Source: Hypomesus transpacificus
Taxonomy: Eukaryota; Chordata; Actinopteri; Osmeriformes; Osmeridae
Assembly: GCF_021917145.1 (NCBI RefSeq)
Contig: NC_061081.1
Span: forward strand, 3,802,966-3,866,965
Length of the DNA stretch: 64,000 nucleotides
Direction: 5' to 3'
Shown here: positions 1 to 11,113 of the stretch, in pieces
Position numbering within the stretch: the first letter of the stretch is position 1
Layout of the letters: every line of letters starts with the position of its first letter
Position numbers and translations under genes: made by a program
The notes under the pieces: model-generated
Database searches by the model: none
What the model saw: only the letters and a program-made list of their open reading frames with translations
What the model was told of the DNA's origin: nothing

Positions 1-354
1 TACAATGACAGATATGAGGAGGTGAGTGTTAAGATCTTGCGACTAGGCCTTCATGAAACTAGGTAGATTGAGAACCAGAACTAGCAGCGATGGGGAAAAT
101 GGGCACAATTGAATTGAAGTTTAAATTCTCTAACATTCCACTGTCATTGACAGTGCAGAGTTAGAGATGACTACATTGGTTAACCTTCTTTATATAATGT
201 AAAATGTACAGTTTGCATTGATATGCAACTAACTGTCTGTCTCCTCCAGATCCGTCGTCACTGGGGAGGTGGCATCATGGGCCCCAAGTCCACTGCTCGC
301 ATCACAAAGCTGGAGAAGGCCAAGGCCAAGGAGCTGGCCACCAAGCTCGGATAA
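1..354 (+). CDS. rpl7a: 60S ribosomal protein L7a (eL8), 3' end only
   Basis: Two terminal exons are visible: bases 1-21 (YNDRYEE, followed by the donor GTGAGT) and 250-354 (acceptor CAG at 247-249, stop TAA at 352-354). The C-terminal reading contains [13 protein letters not shown] and ends [15 protein letters not shown], which is the conserved C-terminus of vertebrate RPL7A. The protein is a structural component of the large cytosolic ribosomal subunit. The gene is cut by the left edge of the window, so most of it lies outside. A poly(A) signal AATAAA follows 12 bases after the stop. RPL7A (SURF3) is a member of the vertebrate surfeit cluster, and the surf1 and surf6 genes next door support the identification. 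In several vertebrates its introns host snoRNAs; the one intron seen here (22-249) is short and shows no clear C/D-box pair by eye. Confidence 0.96.
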
Positions 355-720
355 ACTGTTTATTAAAATAAATGTCCCCCAAGAAAAACTTTGCCGTCTT
401 TTATTAAAGGTTAACGTTTCAAGGTTGAATGAATTACACGTGTTTTTATTTTTCAATGGAATCAAATCTAGTCCTGACAATTAAGTTAGCTATAGGTTCT
501 TTTTCTGTGGAGGCATTAAAATGTGATTTAATAATGTATCTCTATGGTAAGAGCCTGAGAAATGTGCCCAGTCAAGCTAAACAATGAGTTTGTGGTTCAC
601 AATACATTTATTAACAGTATATTTCACAACTTCTCACATAAAACCAACTGCTTGAGGTGTAGAGCATCACAATTGATCGATGGAGTCTTGAAGTTAACTA
701 ACATGGGCCAGATTGGGTGT
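355..720. promoter_or_regulatory. Tail-to-tail spacer with poly(A) signals of rpl7a and surf1
   Basis: AATAAA at 367-372 serves rpl7a on the plus strand. TTTATT at 607-612, read on the minus strand as AATAAA, lies about 110 bases past the surf1 stop. No open frame in the spacer resembles a protein. Confidence 0.7.
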
Positions 721-3111
721 TTATAGCTTAATCTTTTTGATGAACTTTAAGTACCACATGTAAGAGGTAGCTGTACATAAGCCATACCTGGAAAGGGGAA
801 AAGGCAACCATTACAAAAGGACTTGATTATTGTCAGACTTTCGGTACATGTCAAACCAAACTTAAATTACAAAATTAAAGTCCTGTAGACCAGACTTGCA
901 TTCAATTTGCTTCTAGCTGAAGGAAAAGCGGTTCATTATCAACTATGCAGATTGATGAGTTTCCTGTACCATGTCATGATGTACTGCATGTGTTCGTTCC
1001 TCAGTGTGACTCTTGTCTGTCCTCCAATTGGGCCCCCAGGAATAGTACTGGCTGAAAGAGTACACATGGCACAGATAGATCACCTTTTAAGTTCAGAAAA
1101 GATTTATATATCTCGTTTCTGATATAACATGCCCAGTTCCTCATCGGTTATGTAACTAATATATTATGTTACAATCAAATATCAAAATTATGACATCAAT
1201 GACTGGTTGGTAACAAAGCCAGACCTACCCAGGTCGGAATCAATGAAGATGGGTTCTGCACCCGTGACTGAAGACATGGCTTCCAGGTCCCGGTAGTGCC
1301 AGCTGTTCCGCTCCACATTATTTTGAGGCACAAAGGGCTTACGGGGTTCTGTCAACCTCACCACCCCCACCACCTCCACCTCATCATTCACCTGGAGAGT
1401 TAAGAGAAAGTCCATACAAGTCAGGCATTAACATGCAGGGGCGGACTGACCATTGGGGATACCGGCGAAATCCCCGGTGGGCTGACGGGGTTGGGATGGT
1501 CCAAAATACCATCCCACAACATGGGATGCAACATAATAGATCTGGCAGAGATACAGGAATAGTTGAATTGAAGGGGCGAGAATACAATATATTTTGTACC
1601 TGCCCCTTTGTCCTGGTCTCAGGTCTGATCTTTTTCCTTGGTACATATCCTCTGTTGACAAGGATTGTGATCCTGTTGGATTGAATAATGTAGAAAATGA
1701 ATCCACTCATACAATGGACAGGGGTGCCGTATAGGGGGGAGAAGTTAGGACCATTCCAAGGGCTCCTGACTGATGGGCCCCAAAACATTGAAAAACTGAT
1801 ATAAATGGAAAAAAAGTTAAAATAATAATGGGGCCCAAACTTCCTGCCGGTGACCCTGACAATGGACATAAACAGCAATACAAAACTTTTTTATTAATGA
1901 TGTTAGGGTAAGATAGGAGTGAAGATGGCCCTAATCGTAAGTGTCAACTAGTAACAATCAAGTAACTAAGTAATGAGTCATGAGAAAATCAAACAAATAA
2001 TGAATGTACATATGTGTGGTTATAACTATTAATTCCTACCCTAGGTCAGTGCAGTAGAATGGGGTAATGACATTGGCTCCAGTCTCCCCACTGGATGACA
2101 GGGTGCCCGCTTCCCTGGCCTCTTTCTCTGGGTCGACAGGAGAGCGTGGTAGAATATACATCTCCTGGGAATGGTTGTAGCGACCTCTCACTTTTACCCT
2201 GCGGTACTCCAAGTCATTCAGCTCCAGGGGACTGGTGGCAGACACAGTGAGGGATAAACAACAGATGGTCAGGCATAATCAAGAGCAAGTATAATGTGAG
2301 TGTTGTAGGCTGAGACTTACTCGATGGGAAGTGGGATGGGCTCAGCTGAGGTAAGGCTTTTCAGATCTGCTATCATCTGCAATTTCCACTGTCGCCGTCT
2401 AACCTAGATGATTTTTGAAATTGCATCATCGATCTTTGAACATCTGTGAGGAGTACTCTTATGTTGACTGAAGTTACTTCAAAAGGTAAGGGATCAGACC
2501 TGCCACGTCCCCAGCCCAAACGTGGTTGCAGGGATGAGAAGCAAGAACCATTTGAAGAAGAAGTCCTCTCCTTTCTCTGCACTTGCAGCTGTAGAGCGTG
2601 ACTGTCGCCCTACATGGATCAGTTGTCCTAAATATTGAGACCGGAAAAGTGACAAAGCAACGGATTTATGCAACATGGTAACATGTACATAGCACAGGGC
2701 TCTCAAATAATTGCATAATTGTAATAAATTCAACCACATGCAAGACCTTCTCACGCTGAGAAATACAAGAGCGCCCTGCTGGAGCAGTTGTCTCATCAGC
2801 AACATTTTGGCAGCATGTTAAATTAACCATTGTCCACTTTACCTTCGGAACATTTGAGAGGCAGTCTACTCAGTATGAAAGTTCGTTTTAAGTTGATGCG
2901 TATCTGCAGAGAATAAAATATATACACATGAATAGGTATAGACTACATCTATTTTACCGGGTTAATTGTTCGTTTAGTGGAAAGAAACACTCATGTTAGC
3001 TAGTCTAATTTCTCTGAAAGTGAAATAATTTGATTAACAGTGGTAACTCACCATAGTGTTTCTGATTATCCTCTTCGTAGAACATGCAAAGATAAATTGC
3101 AGACCGTTCAT
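721..3111 (-). CDS. surf1: Surfeit locus protein 1, cytochrome c oxidase assembly factor, 9 exons
   Basis: Coding exons on the minus strand are 3111-3052, 2903-2843, 2627-2500, 2403-2321, 2231-2040, 1672-1600, 1391-1229, 1051-970 and 787-721. All junctions are GT-AG and in phase, giving 302 aa; human SURF1 is about 300 aa and also has nine exons. The protein starts [10 protein letters not shown], with a basic, mitochondrial-type leader. Family signatures are [15 protein letters not shown] (first membrane helix), [50 protein letters not shown] and [14 protein letters not shown] (second membrane helix). SURF1 sits in the inner mitochondrial membrane and helps insert haem a into COX1 during complex IV assembly. 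It is tail-to-tail with rpl7a and head-to-head with surf6. Nothing in the reading frame looks damaged. Confidence 0.95.
1436..1500. mobile_element. Possible hAT-type terminus inside surf1 intron
   Basis: The stretch starting CAGGGGCGGACTGACC and continuing through GGGGATACCGG resembles the end of a repeat seen widely in fish genomes. No matching second end or TSD was found; the intron it sits in (1392-1599) is otherwise unremarkable. Confidence 0.3.
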
Positions 3112-3521
3112 TTTTACCAAATTGAACAGGGTAATCGGCAAAGGCACCGACTACATAACTGACATCTTCATTGCGCAGGGGGAACGTTTAAAATGTAACT
3201 ACATCCTGTCAAACAAATGACGATCTGTAAGCCACGCCCCTATGATCCTACCCCCGTGTGCTTATTTCAACGAGGAACTTGTCACGCGTTCTGACTTATG
3301 TTTATCTTTTCTACAATTATGTTGCAGTCATAAATTCTGTATTTTACTATCACAGATTACTTGTTGGATTTACTCTGCTTTGAGAAAATTGTCAATTGTT
3401 CTTAGCTTTTAAGCTAGCATAGTAGTGCACACCGGGTGCATTAGTCAGCTAGATACATAGCTAACTAGCTACTGTGGTGTTGTCTGGAAAGTAGCTCAAG
3501 TCGTTTTTTTTCTTCTTCAAA
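3112..3521. promoter_or_regulatory. Shared surf1/surf6 divergent promoter
   Basis: The 410 bp between the two start codons must hold both promoters and both 5' untranslated regions. No TATA box stands out near either start. Vertebrate surfeit genes are known for compact promoters. No individual factor site is assigned here. Confidence 0.6.
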
Positions 3522-5106
3522 ATGGCAAGTCTTGCTTCCAAGGACTCCTATGTACAAATGTTAGCCAATAAAGTGTGTGCTCAACCAAGCAGAGAACCAA
3601 GGAATAGGCCATTTGGTAAGTGTTTACTGCCTTTGTTAGGTTGCAAACGGAAACTAGCTTAAGTAATGCTATGTTTATTTGGGGAGGTGTTCAAAGTACT
3701 CCTTTTACAAGGCTTTTTTTCTTTTCTTCATAGTACCTTTTCGAAGTGGGGGTGATGCTGGTCCTCCTAAGAAGAAGAACAGAGGCAAACAGAAAAACAC
3801 TCAAGGAAACCACGTCAATGTGAACAAGACACAGCACCAGAAGCCACCACCGAATCCCTTTCAAAAGGCAAAAACCAGCGCAGTAAAGAATGGATTTGGG
3901 ACTAAGGAACAGAATGTCCCTGAACCTAAAGTTCATAATAGTATGAACAGGACACAAAAGAAGCCTAAAGGTAAAGCTGTTGTTTGACAGTTTTCCATTT
4001 ACTCTATTGACATTGTTTTCTGAGTCATAACTTTATCGCCTGAGTCATAACTTTATCGCCTTCTAGGTGGAACTACAGGGACAACATTCTCAACTGTAGA
4101 TATTCTACGACAGAGGCTCCATGAGAAGATTGAGGAGTCAAGAGGCCAGGTATGTATCTCAATGGGGCTGTGGAGCACCTAGTAGATGGAGATGAGCTGT
4201 TTTTATTTAAAACCCACCATTCCGTAAATTGCAGTCCAAACTCAATTTCTTCAACCACTAGGGAGCAGCTAAAGATCCATCTTCAGAAGCCGTTCAGGCC
4301 AAGCGAGCCAAGCGGAAGTTGGAGAGAGAACGGAAGAAGAGGAAAAGGAAGGGGTTTCTGATGAAAAAGCTGGCAGAGAAAGCTGGGGAAGAACTTGCTC
4401 AGGAGATCAAACAGGAAGACACCCCTGTGGTCACTACTCCAGTAGCTGGCAAGAGGGACGAGACTGCCATCGTTTTTAACAAGGTTTGATTTATTGATAT
4501 CTGTTGACAGATTTACTCAAACAAATATATCTCATTTTTGACCTGTACTAGAAGTTTCCCACGAAATGACTTCACTGCCTTCAAAATATGTTGATCATAA
4601 AAAAAAATCTCCATTGTGATCATCAATAGGTGGAAACGGTAGAGGAGGTCTTTGTGAGTAAGGAGCAGAAGAAGAAGGACAAGAAGAAAAGAGTGAAAGG
4701 CAACCTGACGCCTCTTACCGGGAAAAACTACAAGCAGCTTCTGGGCCGCGTGGAAGCACGCAAGGCCAAGTTGGAGCACCTAAGAGAGACAAACGAGAAG
4801 AAGGCCAAAGTGCTGGAGGAGAAGATGAAATGGACCAACGTTCTGTACAAGGCAGAGGGCCTCAAGATCAAAGATGACGAGAATCTCCTTAGGACCTCCC
4901 TGAAGAGGAAGGAGAAGATGCGCTCTCAGAGGAAGATCAAATGGACAGAGCGTAGTGAGACAGTTGTACAGAAGATGCAGTACAGGCAGGACAAGAGACG
5001 AAGGAACATTCTGAAGAGAAAGAAGGGTAACGTGGAGAAAAAGAAGGAGAGAGCGCGAAAGAAGGGCAGAGTGCTGCCACAGGATCTGAAGAAGGCTGCC
5101 TTGTAA
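3522..5106 (+). CDS. surf6: Surfeit locus protein 6, nucleolar ribosome-biogenesis factor, 5 exons
   Basis: Coding exons are 3522-3615, 3734-3970, 4067-4149, 4262-4483 and 4630-5106. All introns are GT-AG and all phases match, giving 370 aa plus stop. The start is MASLASKDSY. The middle is rich in Lys/Arg (exon 4 encodes a long KRKLERERKKRKRK-type stretch). The C-terminal SURF6 domain is clear: MKWTNVLYKAEGLKIKDDE, then a long basic coiled region, then ARKKGRVLPQDLKKAAL. SURF6 (yeast Rrp14) is a nucleolar-matrix nucleic-acid-binding protein needed for pre-rRNA processing and large-subunit assembly. The gene is head-to-head with surf1. It is not SURF2, the gene that faces SURF1 in mammals. A variant poly(A) signal ATTAAA lies at 5246-5251. 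Confidence 0.94.
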
Positions 5107-5353
5107 AGAAAGGATGGGTATAGGGCAAGTTAGGGTTATGTAAAACAGACTGTAAATTATGGATATTATATTCTGTACTGCATAGTCTAACTGTGTCATT
5201 GACTCAATTGAGTGTAGGTGTCACTTCATGATGTCACTGTATTGAATTAAATGGGAGACTGAGTTCCCTTACATTTTCCACACATGCATACTGTAGGCCT
5301 ACCCTTCATTTAGAAGGTTGGTTTTAAATGTCCATTGTCCTGGGGAGGTTCCC
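5107..5353. other. surf6 3' untranslated region and flank
   Basis: A/T-rich, no ORF of note. ATTAAA at 5246-5251 is the best poly(A) signal candidate, about 140 bases after the stop. Confidence 0.55.
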
Positions 5354-6258
5354 TATAGACCAATTATCACCCTATGTCACACAACTGTCAAGCAGGCTCA
5401 ACTGCGCATGTGGGTTGCAAAAGACGAACTTCTCCCCGTACTATTACTCTTGGAGTGTCGTTCAGGTCATATATCTCTGGCCACCAAATACATTTACGTT
5501 CACTTGTCTATGCACAAAAGTCACTTGATCCCGATACCCTTAAATAGCTTGTCCAAGTGATCGGGCAAAACTAGCCTGGCTAACGGAGGTCGCTTTCTCA
5601 GGCAAATGACGAATGAAACAGACAGGTTAAGGAAATCCGATATTCTGGCTATCTCCACCAGACTCGTATCTACATTAGGCAGTCCTCCCTGACGTTTCTG
5701 GTGTAGAATGGAGTGAAATACAACATTGTGCACACTGCCAGTGAGCGAGTCTGACTGAGGCTAACGTCAAAACACTGTAACTGGGATGTAGTCTCACTCA
5801 GATTGCCAGTTTAAACAAATCAGAAAAATAACCGGACCAGCTGACTATAAAAGCAGAATTCCCATATCTCTTGAAAGCTGCCCTGCTCGAGCTTTTTAAA
5901 TGTAGAATTGACTGTAAAAGTGTAAAATTATGAACTTTGTGACATGTGAAGACATGGTGACACGTGTGACACGTGAAGACATGGTTGCCGCTCGACTATG
6001 CGGTCTGTACCGGGCGACGTTCTCACTCAAATTTCAAGACTTTCGTGACCCAAATCAAAATTCTGATGCGACAGATCATTGGGTAATCGCTTTCTCTCCT
6101 GTAGGCATGTCCTCCTCGACGCTTTTGGTCTTTTTAAATCTAACTATTTGTATTATCCGTGTGGTCCTTATGCCATTTAAAATGCTATCCTTTCCCGGTT
6201 TTCTGCAGCCACAGTGCGCGCGCATCCCGATTGTTTACAAACAAATAATTGGTCTATA
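5354..6258 (+). mobile_element. TAGACC element, copy 1 (0.9 kb, non-autonomous DNA transposon)
   Basis: Ends are perfect inverted repeats: TATAGACCAATTAT at 5354-5367 and its complement at 6245-6258. If the outer TA on each side is the target duplication, the element is TAGACC...GGTCTA. Full inverted copy at 14299-15211, fragment at 9115-9367. The internal ORF at 5930-6259 matches no family I know and is probably chance. An internal block near 5570-5750 also occurs inside the unrelated hAT at 23786-23957. Confidence 0.8.
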
Positions 6259-6666
6259 ACACACTGTTCCCAGCATACATTGTTGGTGAGATGGGGCAGA
6301 ATTCACACCAGGCTTGTATTTGCATTTTTAACATTCACCTGAATTCTCTCAATACCTATCCTACCATATGATTTAAAATGGTAGATACTATATGCATATA
6401 GTCATGGGTAAAATTATTTTGGCAGTGACAAATTATTTTGCTATGTTTGCTGGTTCAGTATTTGTATAAAAAAAGTTCGCAACCTTTGGTATATTGGAAA
6501 AAAACAATATGCATTTCATAAGGTAGTAGATAGTTAATTAGTTAAGTTAAAACAAAGAGTCCCCTCTTTTATATATATATTTTTAATATTTTGTGATTAA
6601 GTTGTTTTGGACAATGAGACCATCGGATCACTGCACAACAATCAATAAACCTTGTGAACACAACTG
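6259..6666. other. Unassigned A/T-rich spacer
   Basis: No gene, repeat pair or long ORF seen. Confidence 0.5.
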
Positions 6667-9020
6667 GGGGGTATTCGGGGGGTATAGCGGGTTCAACAAA
6701 CTCTGAGATTAACCCTGAACTCTGAGTTGAGTTACTCTAACATGGGAAACTCCGAAAATTCGGTTCCAGAAAAGCTGATATGAATTTGTTAACTCAACTC
6801 GAGTAGGCCTACGGCAACTCTGAGTTTAACGCGTGCATGAACACTACGAAAAGCCAAAATCTATGGAGCTCCGATACTAGGATTCACCATGGCAACCGAC
6901 GACAAAAAACGTTGTCATACTTCACCACACTTTAGATATAAGTTTTATTTCGTGTTCATGGTCAATTTGAGCACATATTCCGGAAAAAAGCAACACTGCT
7001 GTATAGCCTTTAGCTACAATTGGCGTGGGAGACAATTGCTGCCGAGTCAATGCATTTACTATTTGAGTGCAATAGCCACTCCGTACATTGAACATTTAAC
7101 CCCACTGTCCGTTAATCTTACAGCAGAAAAAGTGGTGGACTTAATAAAATAGCATGTTCAATGTTATATTACATATAAAAACATACTACGAACAGGTAAT
7201 GCATATTTTGCTTATAGGCTACTTACGCTTGTGATTGTAGCCTCGACGTCACCATGGTTTTAATCATATTCGACATGATACAAAGTTTAAATATCAGTTG
7301 GTGGCTATTTCAACTTGTAGTAGCAGTTTCCCTCAACAGAATGCTTTTTATCAAAGATGATGATTAAGATGACGAATTGACATTAATGACTGACTGCTGC
7401 CGCAGAAATGGATGCAGGGAATTACTATGTATGGTAGCTACTGGTAGTTCTCTCTCCATGTACTTTTATTTACAGGCTTTTTTTGTAATTGTCAGTTACA
7501 CTGACATGAGAATATTGAATATAAAAACGATTTGCATATTCTGACAACAGGGCATGCTGTATACAGTGAGATGTTCATTTAATGGCAGGTGAATTTTGCA
7601 ACAGTGAAATGTAATTTATGTAATCTCATGGTACAAGTAAATTAGTTGTACAAACTGCACCTCATGAAGAAAGTGCCAAAAACTGACCAAGAGATGGCGT
7701 AGGCCTACTTAGGGTAGAAGAATAAAGGCTAATCTCGAAAAAGATTTACTCATACACCAGGGGATGTTAATTGTAGGAACAATAACCTATATGAATATTA
7801 ATAGTTGAATTTTCTGGATTTCTATTTTGACCAAGAGATGGTGTACTTAGGGCAGAAGAATAAAGGCTGATCTTGTAAGGCTAACCTGCCCCCACCTCTC
7901 ATATGGTAAAATATGGAGTTACTGGATGGAGTCTCAACTTGATGGCTCACCTCTCTTTGTGTAACTTACTGTAGCATTGCCAGTCATGTTGATAAGTAAG
8001 GGTCAAGATTCTGGTGTGATTGTAGTTGTTCTAAAGGAATTGTGAAGCATTGTTCTGTGGATTTTTTGATCAAGACTCTTCCTCACTCTTGCTTTCTATC
8101 TCTGGTTTACAATAATCATGGTAAAGTAGGCATAAGAGTTAACCTTCATTGATATCATTCATTTGCAATATGATAACAATTATTTAACCTTAATTTAACC
8201 ATTCTTGCTCTGATTTAACCCAAAAATCAAAATAGTCAAATAACTGTAATTCCATTGGTATTGGCATTATTTGGTTAATATTAATACACTGTCCAGTTTC
8301 CCATCTTCCTTCAAACCGGGGAAATTAGTTTAGGTTGTTTGGCCAATATTGACCCCCTACAATGTTGAAATAGATTTGCTGAAACACCAGTTTCAGGATG
8401 GTACATCATGTAAATTGTAGGAATCATATGAATCATGTAAATTGTAGGAACAATAGCCGATAGAAATAGGCTGGGCTACTCATTGTGATTTCTATTTGTA
8501 GGCAATGAAGAAGACCAAATACAATTTCAATTATTTGTATTTATTTCAGTGCCCAAAGCATTTGATCAATTCTGAGTGCATGTCCACGGCATGTAACACT
8601 AGCGACGAAGGCCCAAGGGCTGAGAATGTTGCTCAAATAAATTACAGATTGTGACGGGAAACGGTAACGTTAGGTATTCATCAGGGAATTAAAGCACATC
8701 AAATTGCAATCTTAAAATCGTTTCCCAGTGTATAACTAAGCTAATTAAACTTTGTTCGAGATCGCTCGGCTGAACCAGGAAATGATATGCCGTGTCTGCC
8801 AAAGCTATCGGGCTCATAAAGTGGGAGGGGATCGGTAGAAACGCAGAGTTTGGCATGGAAAACCTGCAAGCCAGCAGGTTAGTTTCACAGAGTAAGTTAC
8901 CATGGAAACTTACCAAAAGGTTACGTTACCTCTCTTTCTGGAACGTGGAACTCGGAGTATGCCTCTTTTCGGAGTTAAACAACTCAACGTTTTCACTAAA
9001 CCCGCTACCTGGAATACCCC
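6667..9020. mobile_element. Harbinger-like non-autonomous element, 2.35 kb
   Basis: The left end GGGGGTATTCG...GGTATAGCGGGTTCA and the right end (ACCCGCTACCTGGAATACCCC, read inverted) match each other. Both sides are flanked by CTG (6664-6666 and 9021-9023), a 3-bp duplication of the kind Harbinger elements make. Subterminal sequence is rich in ACTCTGAG/AACTCAAC motifs. Inside are small ORFs only (6889-7152 encodes 87 aa of unknown type); no DDE nuclease or Myb-like protein is seen, so it would depend on a relative for movement. Confidence 0.65.
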
Positions 9021-9114
9021 CTGAAGCAAAGTTAGCAAACACAAAATGTATGTCACTGCCACGACTATATGCTCTAAAGAATGTCAGCAGATGTTTTGGG
9101 AGGCTGAATCCCAA

Positions 9115-9367
9115 TAGACCAATTATTTTTTTGTAAACATTCGGGATGCGCGCGCAATGTGGTTGCAGAAAACCGGAAAAGGATAGCATTTAAAACGGCA
9201 AAAGGACCACACAGATCATACACATTTTTAGATTTAAAAAGGTAGAGGAGGACAGCCTTTTGGAGAGAAACGATTCCCCATTGATCTGTCACATCATAAT
9301 TTTAATTTGGATCACGAAAGTCTTGAAATTTGAGTGAGAAGGTCATCCGGTAGATTGCATAGTCGAG
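9115..9367 (-). mobile_element. TAGACC element, truncated copy
   Basis: Matches the 14300-14570 end of the full inverted copy, beginning TAGACCAATTATT, and stops abruptly after the shared CATAGTCGAG. The other end is missing. Confidence 0.75.
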
Positions 9368-9554
9368 AAGGGTCCAATTGCAGTGCTCCCTCCTCAGGCC
9401 CCTCTAAACCGGACCTTATTGGAGGTTTAAGGAGAGCCTGCCATAGAGTTAATATAACTAGAGTAAGCTTCTTTTGTCTTCCAAGATAGCATCCCCATTC
9501 ATTTCTATGAAAAGTGCTCAGTGGCGCAGTGAGGCATGCGAGCGCGCGAGACCC
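9368..9554. other. Junction DNA with short repeat scraps
   Basis: Contains AAGGAGAGCCTGCC near 9430, a motif shared with the left end of the repeat at 26796 and 38352. No gene. Confidence 0.4.
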
Positions 9555-11090
9555 CATCTTTCCACTTCCGTGTCTTCCGGTCTAGCTTTAAACAGTGGCT
9601 CTTTTTTCCCCTAGCTCCGAGACCTCGTGCACGCTTGCAACTAGCTGTACACGTCATACTTTGCGACAACCAGTCGCGAGCATAGATTTATATGGTTACG
9701 AGCGTGTGAGCTAAGGCATTGCAGTTGCAGAATCTATAGGCAGAATGGGGTACAAGTCCGATAAGAATCAGGGACATGATGCAAACTTTACGGAAATGTA
9801 TTCTGTCACTGTATAGTATTCCTTTCACTTGTTTTTTAGAAGTAGGCTATAGGGCTAAATATAGGGCTATTCTAGATGGAACTCATCGCATATGTTGCTT
9901 TTTTTCTTTGTGATATGAGTATGATTTCCAACGCATTGTATCGGATGAAATAAACTGTTAACATGAACAGCTGCATCGTTGTTCTCGCCAGGCAAAGAAA
10001 GCTTAATAGTTATTTTGCTAACTGAAATCTTCCATAATGCAGACTTACTATGGTTTACTGTCAACTTTGTATTCAAACGAAATGCCATGAAATTCACACT
10101 GCCTTCAATTTCTCATCAGTGTAGAAATGTGGCCAGTGTTTTATATGTTCATCCTACAAAACCAAACGCCTATTAATGGATATAACGTGATCTAACAAGA
10201 CTTTGTAATAATGTAATAAATAAAAGCTTGAGAACTATACTTTATTGAACATTTGCCTTTGTAAGGGGCTTATTCACAGAACCATATAGGCTACAAGACG
10301 TTTCCATCAGATGTAAGTGGGGGTGAAACATAGTCACTGAGGACCTTCATTGTCCCACAAAAGCAGTCTGGCTTGATGACACGATCAAACAAAGAATAAT
10401 GGGTGTGTTTAACAAAAGCTTCTGAAGGCAAGACTAATATTATTTAAATATATATCATTTCCGATTGTGGTTAACAGTTTAAGTATTATCTTTGCTCCAG
10501 ATAGACATGTCAACAATTATGCTCGCGCTTAACATAATATATTTGCCATCATGTCATGAACGTTTTTACGAAATATCAAATCTGTTTTTAAATAACGGGA
10601 ATAAACTATATTAACAACATTTCATGTATGTGTGACAACCATTTGCTAAACTTGCAACAACAAGGCAGGCAACTCAAGCCATTTCTCCCTATACTCATTC
10701 AATATAAGTCTATGGCTCATTCAGCTCAATGTAAATCGGCTATAGGCCAATGTGAACTTTTGTGCTCGTGCCCTGTTAGTATCCGCGAGCACAATTGCAG
10801 GCAACTTTTATTGACGTAGGCAAATAAACGGGGTTCTAGTTTACCCATTTCGGATTGGTTTCAAACTTAGCAAAAATCAGGAAAAATTCTTCTATGAAAA
10901 AGCTAGTAGTATGAGCCAGGTTCGAGAATCAAACATTTTTTTGGGGGGGAGATAGTTTTGTAAATGTTGAATGGAGTTGATAGAATAAAAACGACGGGAA
11001 GAGTCGGAAACCTAACCGTACATGCAATACCACGTCCTACATCCACCGGGGCCGTTGCTTCAAGCCGAGGGGCGAGGGGTGGGGGCTTGG
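9555..11090. repeat. Dispersed 1.5-kb segment, copy 1 (uninterrupted)
   Basis: From CCATCTTTCCAC to GGGTGGGGGCTTGG this stretch is repeated, in the same order and orientation, at 50259-55530. Here it lacks the insertions found there, so it serves as the empty-site reference. Small ORFs (9867-10176, 10628-10819) are weakly conserved in the second copy but have no recognisable domain. Confidence 0.8.
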
Positions 11091-11113
11091 GCTAAACTAA
11101 GGGCTAGGGCTAG

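Noticed and set aside
3522..5106. Gene facing surf1 taken first as surf2, by mammalian order
   Set aside because: The C-terminal domain (KWTNVLYKAEGLKIKDDE, RVLPQDLKKAAL) is that of SURF6.
6889..7152. 87-codon ORF in the Harbinger-like element
   Set aside because: No recognisable Myb or DDE motif; not conserved in another copy here, so not called a gene.
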